Assembly (NCBI GenBank): GCA_905181875.1
Contig: CAJIZH010000004.1
Coordinates: forward strand, 186,001-250,000
Source of the DNA: Flavobacteriales bacterium UBA6770
GTDB lineage: Bacteria; Bacteroidota; Bacteroidia; Flavobacteriales_G; Salibacteraceae
Length of the DNA: 64,000 nt
Direction of reading: 5' to 3'
Shown here one piece after another: positions 47,301-54,336 of this stretch. How positions within the stretch are numbered: the stretch's first letter is position 1; each line of letters begins with the position of its first letter. The notes under the pieces are model-generated. The model ran no database searches and was not told the DNA's origin. It was given only the letters and a program-made list of their open reading frames with translations. A program made the position numbers and the translations under genes.

Positions 47301-49545
47301 TTGCACCACCACCATCAGTTACTGATAAAGTGGAACCAGATAAAGCCATTGATGAATTGTATTCGTTTGTTGAATCATTATCATTATTTACAGCGCCGCC
47401 GGATGGAAGTGTAACTGCGTTCCCACCTGAAATGGTTAAAGTACTTCCACTTAGAGATAGAGATTGCGAGTCAGTATTGTCCTTATAAGAACTAAGATTT
47501 ACAGCACTTCCATCTTCTATATACAAGGTGTCACCGGATAGAGAAAGGTTTTGGTCATCAGTATTTACAGTGCCTGAAGGTAAAATAACGGATCCTCCAT
47601 TGCTTAGCTTTAACGTATCGCTAGAAAGAGTCAAAAACTGCAACTCGTTGGTACTGTCGTTATCGTTATTTGGCCCTCCTCCTGCTGGAAGAGTGACTGA
47701 ATTTCCTCCCGAAATACTTAGAGTGCTTCCACTAACGGAAAGTGCTTGGCTATCTGTGTTATCTAATAATGAAGATAAGTTAGCCGATTTCGCTCCGCCT
47801 CCATCGGTAATAGTTAAAGTGCTCCCTACAAATTGAACCAGAGAATTCAGTTCGTTTGTTGAGTCATTATCATTACTTGTTGCAGACGCAGGCAGTGCAA
47901 CTGTGTTTCCGTTTGAAATGGTTAGATTATTTCCTGAAAGTGACAATGCTTGAAGTTCATTAGTGCTGCTGCTATCACCATCAAAACCACTTGTTGCTGC
48001 AGGTAGTTTCACAAAACCGCCATTTGACAGATAAATAGTATCACCACTCATAGATAATGCCTGCGCATCCGTGTTATCCATATAGGTTCCTAGTCCAACT
48101 TTTTTTATTCCAGAAGCATCTGTAATACTTAAGGTGTCGTTAGAAAGTACAAACGAAGAAACAAGTTCATTAGTACTGCTGCTATCACCATCAAAACCAC
48201 TTGTTGCTGCAGGTAGTTTTACGAAACCACCATTGCTTAAATAAATTGTATCTCCACTCATAGTCAATGCTTGAATTTCATTAGTACTGCTACTATCACC
48301 ATCAAAACCACTTGTTGCTGCGGGTAGTTTCACAAAACCACCGTTGCTTAAATAAATTGTATCTCCACTCATAGTCAATGCTTGAATTTCATTAGTACTG
48401 CTGCTATCACCATCAAAACCACTTGTTGCTGCAGGTAGTTTTACAAAACCACCATTGCTTAAGTAAATGGTATCGCCGCTCATAGACAATGCTTGAATTT
48501 CATTGGTAGAATCGTTATCGTTGTTTACTGCTCCACCAGACGGAAGCGTCACGGAGTTTCCACCAGAAATGCTCAAATTATTTCCGGACAAGCTTAAACT
48601 CTGACCATCAGTATTCAAGTATTTGGTTAAAACTACTGGAGTTCCATCCTCTATATAAAGTGTATCCCCAGAAATATTCAAATTCTGATCGTCAGTATTT
48701 ATAGAACCAGAAGGAAGTACGATATAGTTTGACTCACTAATAAATAGCGTATCCAAGTTTCGGCTCAACGATTGAATTTCGTTGGTAGAGTCATTATCAT
48801 TACTTACTGTACCACCTGAAGGTAGAGTAACACTGTTACCACCCGAAATATTCAAAATATTTCCAGCTAATGAAAGGTTTTGAATTTCATTTGTGGAATC
48901 AATATCTGCATCATTTTGGATATGACTATTTATTAAACCAGACAAATAAATACTATCATTTTTTACCTGCTGAGTAACACTTACCAGCTTACTATTAATG
49001 ACCATTATACTGTCATTCAAGCCACTGATGTTCTTTGAATAATCGGTGTTTGGCAAATAAATGGAATTCCCGTTAGACAATCGTAAAGTATCGTTAGCAA
49101 ACGATAGCATTTGTAATTCATTTGTAGCACTAGTGTCAGCATAACTAACATTGGCTGCATATAGTGCATAAGGCACTGAAACCAGCTGAGCATATCCCAT
49201 TACGCTAAAACTACTTCCTCCATTTTGATCCAAAGAAACTTTAAGGACATGCACGTCATTTCCCCACTTAACACCATTCAACAGGCCTATTTTATTAACC
49301 CCTTCACCAATATGAATATTCACCAATCCAAAATCATTGGTTGTTACCATGTGTTCCTCTTGGTACACATTTATACCAACAGAATATTTTTCATGTATGG
49401 AAAGACGCAAGGACACGTTTTGGTTTTGAACAACCTGTCCTGTTGCATTGCGAATAATCGCTTGGTAATTAATTAATTGAGGCGCTTGGGCCATCGAAAG
49501 AAAGGATAGACCAATCGCTAAAGAGAGCAGTACAAGTTTCTTCAT
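44302..49545 (-). CDS. Giant repeat adhesin/tail-fibre-like protein with YadA-type head repeats and C-terminal S74 chaperone
   Basis: 1747 residues with signal peptide (LVLLSLAIGLSFLSMAQAP). Residues about 20-160 form an N-terminal domain. About 165-890 is a series of 34-40-residue beta repeats (LSGNNLSISGGNSVTLPSGG, then NDNDSTNE-type linkers), three of them nearly identical 37-residue units. Two copies of a module follow at about 945 and 1285: a DGDTKIQ.EES.DEDIIRFD..GNE segment and then YadA/Hep_Hag-like G..N.A.G..AL repeats (about 985-1200 and 1310-1590). About 1600-1700 is an S74 intramolecular chaperone (VSDGRFKENLKSNVAGLSFI, Ser and Lys of the self-cleavage site), and the tail is a coiled coil. 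It is likely a trimeric surface fibre that matures by autocleavage. No T9SS tail is present. Confidence 0.85.
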   Translation of the reverse strand: MKKLVLLSLAIGLSFLSMAQAPQLINYQAIIRNATGQVVQNQNVSLRLSIHEKYSVGINVYQEEHMVTTNDFGLVNIHIGEGVNKIGLLNGVKWGNDVHVLKVSLDQNGGSSFSVMGYAQLVSVPYALYAANVSYADTSATNELQMLSFANDTLRLSNGNSIYLPNTDYSKNISGLNDSIMVINSKLVSVTQQVKNDSIYLSGLINSHIQNDADIDSTNEIQNLSLAGNILNISGGNSVTLPSGGTVSNDNDSTNEIQSLSRNLDTLFISESNYIVLPSGSINTDDQNLNISGDTLYIEDGTPVVLTKYLNTDGQSLSLSGNNLSISGGNSVTLPSGGAVNNDNDSTNEIQALSMSGDTIYLSNGGFVKLPAATSGFDGDSSSTNEIQALTMSGDTIYLSNGGFVKLPAATSGFDGDSSSTNEIQALTMSGDTIYLSNGGFVKLPAATSGFDGDSSSTNELVSSFVLSNDTLSITDASGIKKVGLGTYMDNTDAQALSMSGDTIYLSNGGFVKLPAATSGFDGDSSSTNELQALSLSGNNLTISNGNTVALPASATSNDNDSTNELNSLVQFVGSTLTITDGGGAKSANLSSLLDNTDSQALSVSGSTLSISGGNSVTLPAGGGPNNDNDSTNELQFLTLSSDTLKLSNGGSVILPSGTVNTDDQNLSLSGDTLYIEDGSAVNLSSYKDNTDSQSLSLSGSTLTISGGNAVTLPSGGAVNNDNDSTNEYNSSMALSGSTLSVTDGGGAKSVNVSSLLDNTDSQSLSVSGSTLTITGGNSVTLPSGTTSNDNDSTNELNSAFAINSNNLTVTDAGGAKTVSLAPYLDNTDAQTLSLSGNTLSITGGNNVTLPGGSTYTTKGIDSVLTAGNNAAGLDMVNVGKLAIGTATADSTLTVSGGINANNIRLSNGAGANKVLTSDASGNASWVSPATVAAPTEIKDADNDTKIQVEESTDEDIIRFDIAGNERWRMEGTRIEPVGTGGSVFIGDNAGQSDDLSSNNNTFIGNNSGQTNTTGSNNSAIGYNSLLFNTSGTENASLGQNSMYNNTTGYRNAVMGVQALFTNTTGLGNVAMGYRALRTSSNKHYNVGIGYDALYNNNGTGNIGMGFYALRGNVSGNYNSAIGYRALGSNASGQRNIAFGFYSALDMLTGSYNITIGDYALNNNINGSNNVVVGRNAGYTNLTGSRNVFIGYQAGYSESGTDKLYIDASTSAASSTSPLIYGDFAADELKVNGDLEVRDDFILPTGASTGKILTSDASGKASWSNPGAVSLGDTTQVSDLDGDTKIQMEESSDEDIIRFDLAGNEQWVMKGARLENNNSGLSTFIGQGAGEKDDLSNNRNSFVGYYAGQNTVTGAYNSAFGAEALRNNTSNFNTAVGSNALNRNTSGQQNTAVGSNALRNNLTGDYNSAYGVNVLISNSTGNFNTASGYYSMGSSVTGSSNTATGSFSLRLNSTGYSNSAHGYAALYFNSTGYQNTSSGVYSLYRNTTGYLNTAMGYGALQNVRTGYHNSGVGGSAGYTMQTGYQNSIIGYQAMYRTTTGNNNAALGYRAGFYNQAGYQNTYVGSNAGPAANSGYFNSMALGYNTSVVANNQVRVGNSSITSIGGQVGWTTVSDGRFKENLKSNVAGLSFIMELKPVTYNLNAESLRNKLENKDSVFVSDSERESMINKFNFIQSGFVAQDVEKAAKKVGYSFSGVDAPKNDNDIYGLRYSEFVVPLVKGMQEQQEMIEAQQELIKKLEKRITALEK
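48160..48500 (-). repeat. Three tandem 111-bp near-identical repeats inside the adhesin gene
   Basis: The plus-strand string TATCACCATCAAAACCACTT recurs at about 48183, 48294 and 48405 with a period of 111 bp. The copies differ at only a few bases. A fourth, separate copy lies near 47973. They encode the STNEIQALTMSGDTIYL / GGFVKLPAATSGFDG units, and the 37-residue period keeps the frame. Confidence 0.92.
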
Positions 49546-49550
49546 AATTC

Positions 49551-50048
49551 TTATAGTTTAATTATTTTATACAAGCGAACATTCATGTTTTTGGTATCAT
49601 AAATGCGCAGAAAGTAAGTGCTAACGGGGTATGTTTCTAAATCTATTTTAGGGTTTTCAAACACTTTAAACTCTTCGAGTTTAACTCCTGAAACATCGGT
49701 AATTTGTGCTTGGATATGTTCATTTTCTTGTTGTTCACCAAGCTCAATATTTAGATATCGAGTTGTTGGATTTGGCCAAACGCGAACTTTAAAATCCTCG
49801 ATAGGATTTTCTGTTATTTCTAAAACTTGGAAATAGGATTGCTGAAATCCTTGGGTCATTCCAATTCCTTCCAGTGTATCTGCAGAATTAGTTTCGATAC
49901 TAACTTCTCCAACCGTAAAATTTATTGTTCCTTGATTTGTGTTAAGTTCTTTTCCAGCTGAGCCAATAACTTCGTGTTGACCAGAAACCTGGGCAATTCC
50001 ATATGTTGCTGATAAAGCAACAATTAGAAACACATAAACCTTCTTCAT
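49551..50048 (-). CDS. Secreted protein with type A T9SS C-terminal sorting domain
   Basis: 165 residues. Signal peptide: VYVFLIVALSATYGIAQVSG. A short domain (EVIGSAGKELNTNQGTINFT, TQGFQQSYFQVLEITEN) leads to a type A sorting domain with VRVWPNPTTRYLNIEL, TDVSGVKLEEFKV and the final strand YFLRIYDTKNMNVRLYKIIKL. It should be exported through the type IX system and anchored at the surface. It is the first gene of a two-gene operon with the giant adhesin, 5 nt apart, so it may help anchor or expose that protein (inference). CCTCT-N7-AGAGG sits directly before the ATG (50049-50065). Confidence 0.85.
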   Translation of the reverse strand: MKKVYVFLIVALSATYGIAQVSGQHEVIGSAGKELNTNQGTINFTVGEVSIETNSADTLEGIGMTQGFQQSYFQVLEITENPIEDFKVRVWPNPTTRYLNIELGEQQENEHIQAQITDVSGVKLEEFKVFENPKIDLETYPVSTYFLRIYDTKNMNVRLYKIIKL

Positions 50049-50204
50049 CCTCTAAATATAAGAGGTAAAGATATGTTTTGTTTGAGATATTCGGTTAACA
50101 AAAATTACGATTTATAATTTTTGTTAACCCCCTATTTTAAACCAAGCTTAGCACTTCCAACAATTAATATTTAACATGAAATAAGTTGAACAAAACACTA
50201 AACA

Positions 50205-50235
50205 CCCCCCCCCTAGAAACTCTAGAGGGGTTTTT
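50205..50235 (+). terminator. C9 tract and orphan terminator-like hairpin
   Basis: Nine C (50205-50213) run into CCCCTAGA, which pairs with TCTAGAGGGG (50221-50230) around a short loop and is followed by five T. No plus-strand gene precedes it. The rest of 50049-50419 has no gene that I recognise. Confidence 0.6.
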
Positions 50236-50419
50236 AGTACCCCTTACGCTACAATTCTCGAACTCTTTTATGTCAAACATTAAAGAAATCTATGGGTTGA
50301 GAAGCTTAATGATTTCTGAGGGTTTAATGACTAATGACCACCAAAACCAATATACGACAAGGTAAAAGGGGATATTAATACTACCTAATGAGTATTAAAC
50401 TATAATAGACAGAAATAGT

Positions 50420-50668
50420 ATGGCAAACACGACAGGACAAAAACACGGAGGAAGGCAGAAGGGAACACCAAATAAATTGACTAGAGAATTACGGTCAATT
50501 TTAAAAGATGTATTGCATCAAGAAATGGAACAGCTTCAAGAAAGACTTGATGAATTGCAACCTAAAGACCGAATGGACGCACTTCTGAAATTAATGCCTT
50601 ATGTATTTCCTAAATTAACCACTATTTCACATTCAGAAAGCGAACCGATTGATTGGAGAATTGAATGA
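50420..50668 (+). CDS. Small basic phage/mobile-element-like protein
   Basis: 82 residues. The N-terminus TGQKHGGRQKGTPNKLTREL carries the GRxKGxxNK basic motif seen at the start of small terminase subunits and DUF5681-like proteins of phages. The rest is a helical pair (LKDVLHQEMEQLQERLDELQ, PKDRMDALLKLMPYVFPKLT). Proteins of this layout are common near mobile elements in Bacteroidota; nucleic-acid binding is likely. ATG start at 50420. The gene marks the left part of the accessory region that ends at the serine recombinase. Confidence 0.7.
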   Translation: MANTTGQKHGGRQKGTPNKLTRELRSILKDVLHQEMEQLQERLDELQPKDRMDALLKLMPYVFPKLTTISHSESEPIDWRIE

Positions 50669-50740
50669 AAAATAAAACACAATAAAGCCGCGAATCTAAA
50701 ATATTGTTTAAGTTCGATATTGAAGAACAATTATTGGTCT

Positions 50741-51360
50741 ATGAAAAAGTATTCCCTTTTCTTTTTGTAATCCTGAGTTTTAGCCTTATTGCTCAGGAGG
50801 ATACTTACCAATCTCGTATTGTTAAAAAACAACGTAGAATAGCTGATGCCACAACTACCATTAGATTAAACCCTAGTGATGCTCAGGCACATGTAAATAG
50901 AGCCATTGCATATGCTGAATTACGTATGTATGAGTCCGCCATAGCTGATTACACAACTGCTATTAGATTAGGCGCTGATTGGGCTGATATATATTACAGA
51001 AGAGGGACTGCAAGGTCTTTCTTTGGCGAGTATAATAGCGCCGTATCTGATTTTACAACTGCTATTATATTAAACTCTGATGCTGCTGTAATGGAAGAAA
51101 ATGATGTATATGTGCGTAATTTAACTTGGATTAAGGCTAGTATATTGAGCGCAAGAGGGAATGCATATACCGATTTAGGCGAGTATAATGCCGCTATAGC
51201 TGATTTCACAACTGCTATTAGATTAAACCCTTATGACACAAAATCCTCACTTCACAACAGAGGGAGAGCAAAAGAAAAGGCAGGTCTACCCTATTGTAGT
51301 GATTACAAGAGAGCTTGTGAATTAGGAAAATGTGATTTGTATAATCGTAAATGCAGATAA
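50741..51360 (+). pseudogene. Secreted TPR-repeat protein with a frameshift in its signal peptide
   Basis: At least three TPR units are visible (AQAHVNRAIAYAELRMYESA, WADIYYRRGTARSFFGEYNS, ASILSARGNAYTDLGEYNAA), with linkers of the type IADYTTAIRLNP, and a C-terminal YCSDYKRACELGKCDLYNRK common in Bacteroidota TPR proteins. The natural start is ATG at 50741, giving MKKYSLFF, but the frame then hits TAA. Adding one T to the five-T run 50762-50766 would give MKKYSLFFFVILSFSLIAQE, a perfect signal peptide joined to the TPR body. Without it, only an unlikely TTG start at 50704 keeps the body open. It may be phase variation, mutation or a sequencing error. Confidence 0.72.
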
Positions 51361-51392
51361 CCTAGACTAGAAACCCTAATTAAAGGCTTTAA

Positions 51393-51475
51393 TCACTCTT
51401 TAAAAACCTTGAACTCTTGTGTTGTTCCGTTATTACCTTCAATAGGTAAAGTCCTTTTGACTGCTTTTCAAATTT
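51393..51475 (-). pseudogene. Relic of a T9SS C-terminal sorting domain
   Basis: On the minus strand, one frame reads SKGLYLLKV-like KGLYLLKV and the next continues NNGTTQEFKVFKE to a stop at 51393. Together they match the end of a type A sorting domain, broken by one frameshift. It lies on the same strand as the endonuclease I fragment at 52831-53034 and could be the other end of that gene. Confidence 0.5.
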
Positions 51476-51534
51476 TCAAAGCCATTACTTAATAATTATT
51501 CTTAATTTCACAAAACGATAACAATGGCCCGTCC

Positions 51535-51867
51535 ATGAAAAAAGCATTCATTTTATTAATGTTTCCTGTACTATGCTATAGTCAAGGAGGATATTATAAC
51601 GTAGACAAGAGTGATATATCAAAGTTATGTGACTTTTATAGAGGCAGTTTTGCTTCAAATACATCTGCTAATAATGCCTTAAATAGGATTCTAAATGTTA
51701 TGGGAATGTCTAAAGAGTTTGTCTTGTCTCCTTGTAGTAATATTGATAATTGTCTTGCAACATCATTCAAGGATATTAGATACATTATGTATTATAAATA
51801 CTGTAAGCAAGAAATTACAAACAACATAAGCTCCTTCATTGGAGGAAAAAAAACAAGTGAATTTTAA
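51535..51867 (+). CDS. Secreted N-terminal fragment of a metalloprotease-like protein
   Basis: 110 residues. Signal peptide: KKAFILLMFPVLCYSQGG. The mature part has ANNALNRILNVMGMSKEFVL, SPCSNIDNCLATSFKDIRYI and MYYKYCKQEI. This layout (two helices, xxPCxxIxNxxAxxxxxxRYIxY) resembles the segment before the HExxH helix in a group of secreted Bacteroidota zinc proteases, from memory of that family. Here the protein stops before any HExxH, so it is either a truncated remnant or a stand-alone domain. ATG start at 51535. Confidence 0.5.
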   Translation: MKKAFILLMFPVLCYSQGGYYNVDKSDISKLCDFYRGSFASNTSANNALNRILNVMGMSKEFVLSPCSNIDNCLATSFKDIRYIMYYKYCKQEITNNISSFIGGKKTSEF

Positions 51868-51894
51868 ATCAAAAATAATTAGTTAAGGAAAAAT

Positions 51895-52719
51895 ATGAAA
51901 ACAACAAATTATACAATATTAATTTCACTGGTTTTTTTTACCATAAGTGGAGTAATAACATCTTGCAAAAAAGGTTGCACAGATGCAATGGCTAGTAACT
52001 ATAGTCAAAAAGCGAAGAAAGATGATGGAACGTGTTTGTTTATGGCTGAGCCACTTCCTACTGAGTTAAAATATAGTAGGATAATGCCCTTAGGCGCATC
52101 AAGGGTAGAGGGAGATCGTCCAAATTTTGAAAGTTTTAGATATGAACTTTGGAAAGATTTAGAACAAAAAAATAGAGTATTTGACTTTATTGGAACGGAA
52201 TCTGATCCCGCAGCATACCCTCTTTTTAACGGTCTTAATTTTGATACTGATCATGAAGGTAATAGTGGTTGGACAACCGTTGAAATACTTAATGGGATTG
52301 CAACTTCATTAAGTCAGATAAATTCGCCTGACATTGTTTTATTTAGTTCACCAGGTGGAAATGATGCTCTGAAAAACTATCCTCTTGATCAAACGATTTC
52401 AAATATTAATTCCATCATAGATTTACTTCAAGTAAATAACCCAAATGTGAAGATTTTAATAGAACAAATGGCGCCTGCTCGATCTGATATTATGACGGCA
52501 ACACTTACTGACTATATTAACAGTTTGCATAGCGAAGTATTAATTATTGCAACAAATAAATCTACGACAACATCTCAAATTATTCCTTTAGATATGTATA
52601 CTGGTTTCAAAGATGACTTCTTGGCAGATGATGTGCACTATAATGAAGCAGGTGCAGATTTTATAGCAAGTCGGTATTATGCAGCATTAGACAGTATACT
52701 AGAATATAAGTTGGATTAG
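51895..52719 (+). CDS. SGNH/GDSL-type hydrolase lipoprotein
   Basis: 274 residues. Lipoprotein signal with Cys at about residue 24 (LVFFTISGVITSCKKG). A short CTDAMASNYSQKAKKDDGTC segment resembles the calcium-binding, Thr/Asp-rich linkers of Bacteroidota surface lipoproteins. The SGNH blocks are visible: block I IMPLGASRVEGDRP (Ser), block III FSSPGGNDALKNY (Gly/Asn) and block V LADDVHYNEAGADFI (Asp-His). It probably deacylates a carbohydrate or lipid ester at the cell surface. ATG start at 51895, 27 nt after the previous ORF. Confidence 0.85.
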   Translation: MKTTNYTILISLVFFTISGVITSCKKGCTDAMASNYSQKAKKDDGTCLFMAEPLPTELKYSRIMPLGASRVEGDRPNFESFRYELWKDLEQKNRVFDFIGTESDPAAYPLFNGLNFDTDHEGNSGWTTVEILNGIATSLSQINSPDIVLFSSPGGNDALKNYPLDQTISNINSIIDLLQVNNPNVKILIEQMAPARSDIMTATLTDYINSLHSEVLIIATNKSTTTSQIIPLDMYTGFKDDFLADDVHYNEAGADFIASRYYAALDSILEYKLD

Positions 52720-52830
52720 GCTATTTAATTGTTGGAGGAATAATAACTTTTGTTAAGTTTAATAGCTCACATGCGGTTGCTACTGCGTTTGGCCTCCTGT
52801 TAATGTTCTCTTTCAACGACTACACTACAA

Positions 52831-53034
52831 TTAAACACTTATCAAAACGTTAGTCAGAATATCCCAAACATCAGTTGAAGAAGAGGTGTAGGGAGACTCG
52901 GTGTGATTTTTAATTATTTGGTTTAGACTGGATTTTAATGAATCACCACCTTTATTAAATGCTGTTTTATAATAGTTCTGTCCTTGCAAAAGGCTAGAAC
53001 ATAACAGACATATTGTAATTGTTACGATTTTCAT
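52831..53034 (-). pseudogene. Truncated endonuclease I family protein (N-terminus only)
   Basis: 67 residues. Signal peptide (VTITICLLCSSLLQGQ) and then YYKTAFNKGGDSLKSSLNQI, IIKNHTESPYTSSSTDVWDIL, which match the first about 45 mature residues of secreted endonuclease I proteins. The frame ends with a few unrelated codons (TNVLISV), and the catalytic region is missing. The stretch 52720-52830 downstream holds no intact gene, although an open minus-strand end, NRRPNAVATACELLNLTKV, remains unidentified. Confidence 0.7.
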
Positions 53035-53252
53035 GTTAGATGTTTTTCTTATTGCTTTCTAGCCAATCGGCATTAGGTAGTATTCATAGAACCTAATTAT
53101 ACGATAAAAGTAAACTTTTTAATATGAGTAAGTGTATCTGAGTAATTGAAGTCACCTTACTCTTTAAGGTAAAACAACAAATGATAGGAGAACTTGCTCT
53201 TCAAGGTCAATGGTATTTAAGCTAGACTTAATAATTAAGCGGCCTAAATTAT

Positions 53253-53289
53253 AAAAACTTACGGTTTGGTAAGTTTTTGTTTACTTTTG
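53253..53289 (+). promoter_or_regulatory. 10-bp dyad abutting a -7 element before the MerR-like gene
   Basis: AAAAACTTAC (53253-53262) and GTAAGTTTTT (53269-53278) are perfect inverted repeats around a 6-nt loop. TACTTTTG (53282-53289) matches TAnnTTTG and lies 21 nt before the ATG at 53311. A dyad just upstream of the -7 box is the arrangement expected of a MerR-type operator. Confidence 0.6.
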
Positions 53290-53310
53290 TAAATAATATA
53301 AAAGTAAATT

Positions 53311-54120
53311 ATGGGAGTATTTGATACAATTGACAAAGGAGTGCTTACCCATGGAGATGATATGCAAATTGGGTTTCATTATGCTTACAATACCGAAAGT
53401 GGTATAAAAACTACCAAAACATTTAATGAAAAGAGATATTCGGTAAGTAAGCATGCCAATTCAAGGTTACTAAACCATTGGGAAAAGGAATTGCTTTTGG
53501 ATGACAACAGGGTAAATAATAAAGGATGGAGAATATATAGTGCTATAGAAGTAATTTGGATTAACATTATTATTGAAATAAGGAAATTCAACTTTTCATT
53601 GGATAAAATAGTTGCACTAAAAAAATCTCTAGAATTACACTCAGATGAAATAAAAATATCAAAAATGCCCCTCTTAGAAATGTATGTGCGTTACGTACTT
53701 TCAAACGTCAAACCTTTCTACCTAATTGTGCGGGAAGGCGGGCAAGGTTCAGTTGGTTTTAGAAACGAAGTAGAATTGCACAAAGAGTTGGGGTTTGTGG
53801 GTAATCATATATGCATAAATCTAAATGACATTATGAAAAAAGTGTTTCCAAATGCAAATTTGGAATTAGAATTTAAGGTAGATTGGAAATTGAACGAGGC
53901 AGAAGAAGATTTAATTAGACTGATTAGAAGTGGTGAGTTTAAGGAAATCGAAATCAAAACGAGAGAAGGAAATATAAATACTATTGATGCTTTAGAATTA
54001 ATTAAGGAACAATCTCGTTTTAGAGAAATAGCAAACAACTATGATTTTCAAGATATAACTTCAAAATATAGAGAAGGACGCTTAGTAGCTATTGAAAGAA
54101 AGGTTAAAAAGAAATATTAA
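53311..54120 (+). CDS. MerR-like DNA-binding protein of the recombinase module
   Basis: 269 residues. Residues about 40-110 resemble a MerR winged helix: SKHANSRLLNHWEKELLLDD, NRVNNKGWRIYSAIEVIWIN, IIEIRKFNFSLDKIVALKKS (compare RxWExxGLL, NxxGYRxY and LGFSLxEI). The C-terminal part (about 120-269) is an unrecognised domain with VREGGQGSVGFRNEVELHKE and a basic tail. It is probably an autoregulated transcription factor, possibly a recombination directionality factor for the serine recombinase encoded 213 nt downstream (inference). A dyad and a -7 box lie directly before the ATG. Confidence 0.65.
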   Translation: MGVFDTIDKGVLTHGDDMQIGFHYAYNTESGIKTTKTFNEKRYSVSKHANSRLLNHWEKELLLDDNRVNNKGWRIYSAIEVIWINIIIEIRKFNFSLDKIVALKKSLELHSDEIKISKMPLLEMYVRYVLSNVKPFYLIVREGGQGSVGFRNEVELHKELGFVGNHICINLNDIMKKVFPNANLELEFKVDWKLNEAEEDLIRLIRSGEFKEIEIKTREGNINTIDALELIKEQSRFREIANNYDFQDITSKYREGRLVAIERKVKKKY

Positions 54121-54198
54121 GGTACGCAGCCATAATTGCAGTTAATACAAGTTTTATTCACCTCAGATATTGAGGAGATAGGATACTTTAACTAAAAT

Positions 54199-54336
54199 GT
54201 GATTTCAATAAAAAAATGCAATGAAATTTTAAACAAAAAGGGAAATCGATACAGTGAACAAGAAGTTAAATCAATTCGAGATTATTTAACTCAGATGGCT
54301 GAAATTATTTGTGAACTTAAAATGAAAAAGGAATGA
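54199..54336 (+). CDS. Small helical protein (45 aa) coupled to the serine recombinase
   Basis: GTG start at 54199; product VISIKKCNEILNKKGNRYSE, then a helical QEVKSIRDYLTQMAEIICEL and a short lysine-rich end. Its TGA overlaps the recombinase ATG (ATGA at 54333-54336), which indicates translational coupling and argues that it is real. Small proteins of this layout precede serine recombinases in other Bacteroidota, to my recollection. Its function is unknown; it may assist or regulate recombination. Confidence 0.7.
   Translation: MISIKKCNEILNKKGNRYSEQEVKSIRDYLTQMAEIICELKMKKE

Noticed and set aside
46493-47836. Plus-strand ORFs opposite the adhesin gene
   Set aside because: They are antisense shadows of its repeats with low-complexity translations and no starts or signals.
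44302-49545. Regularly spaced repeats considered as a CRISPR array
   Set aside because: Repeats are coding, keep a 37-codon period and lack unique spacers; no cas genes are present.
50704-50740. TTG at 50704 as the start of the TPR protein
   Set aside because: It would give a charged N-terminus with no proper signal n-region, while ATG 50741 plus one base gives a perfect signal peptide.
52735-52810. Minus-strand end NRRPNAVATACELLNLTKV as a gene
   Set aside because: Protein-like, but no start, no family match that I can name, and only about 26 codons; mentioned only as possible debris.
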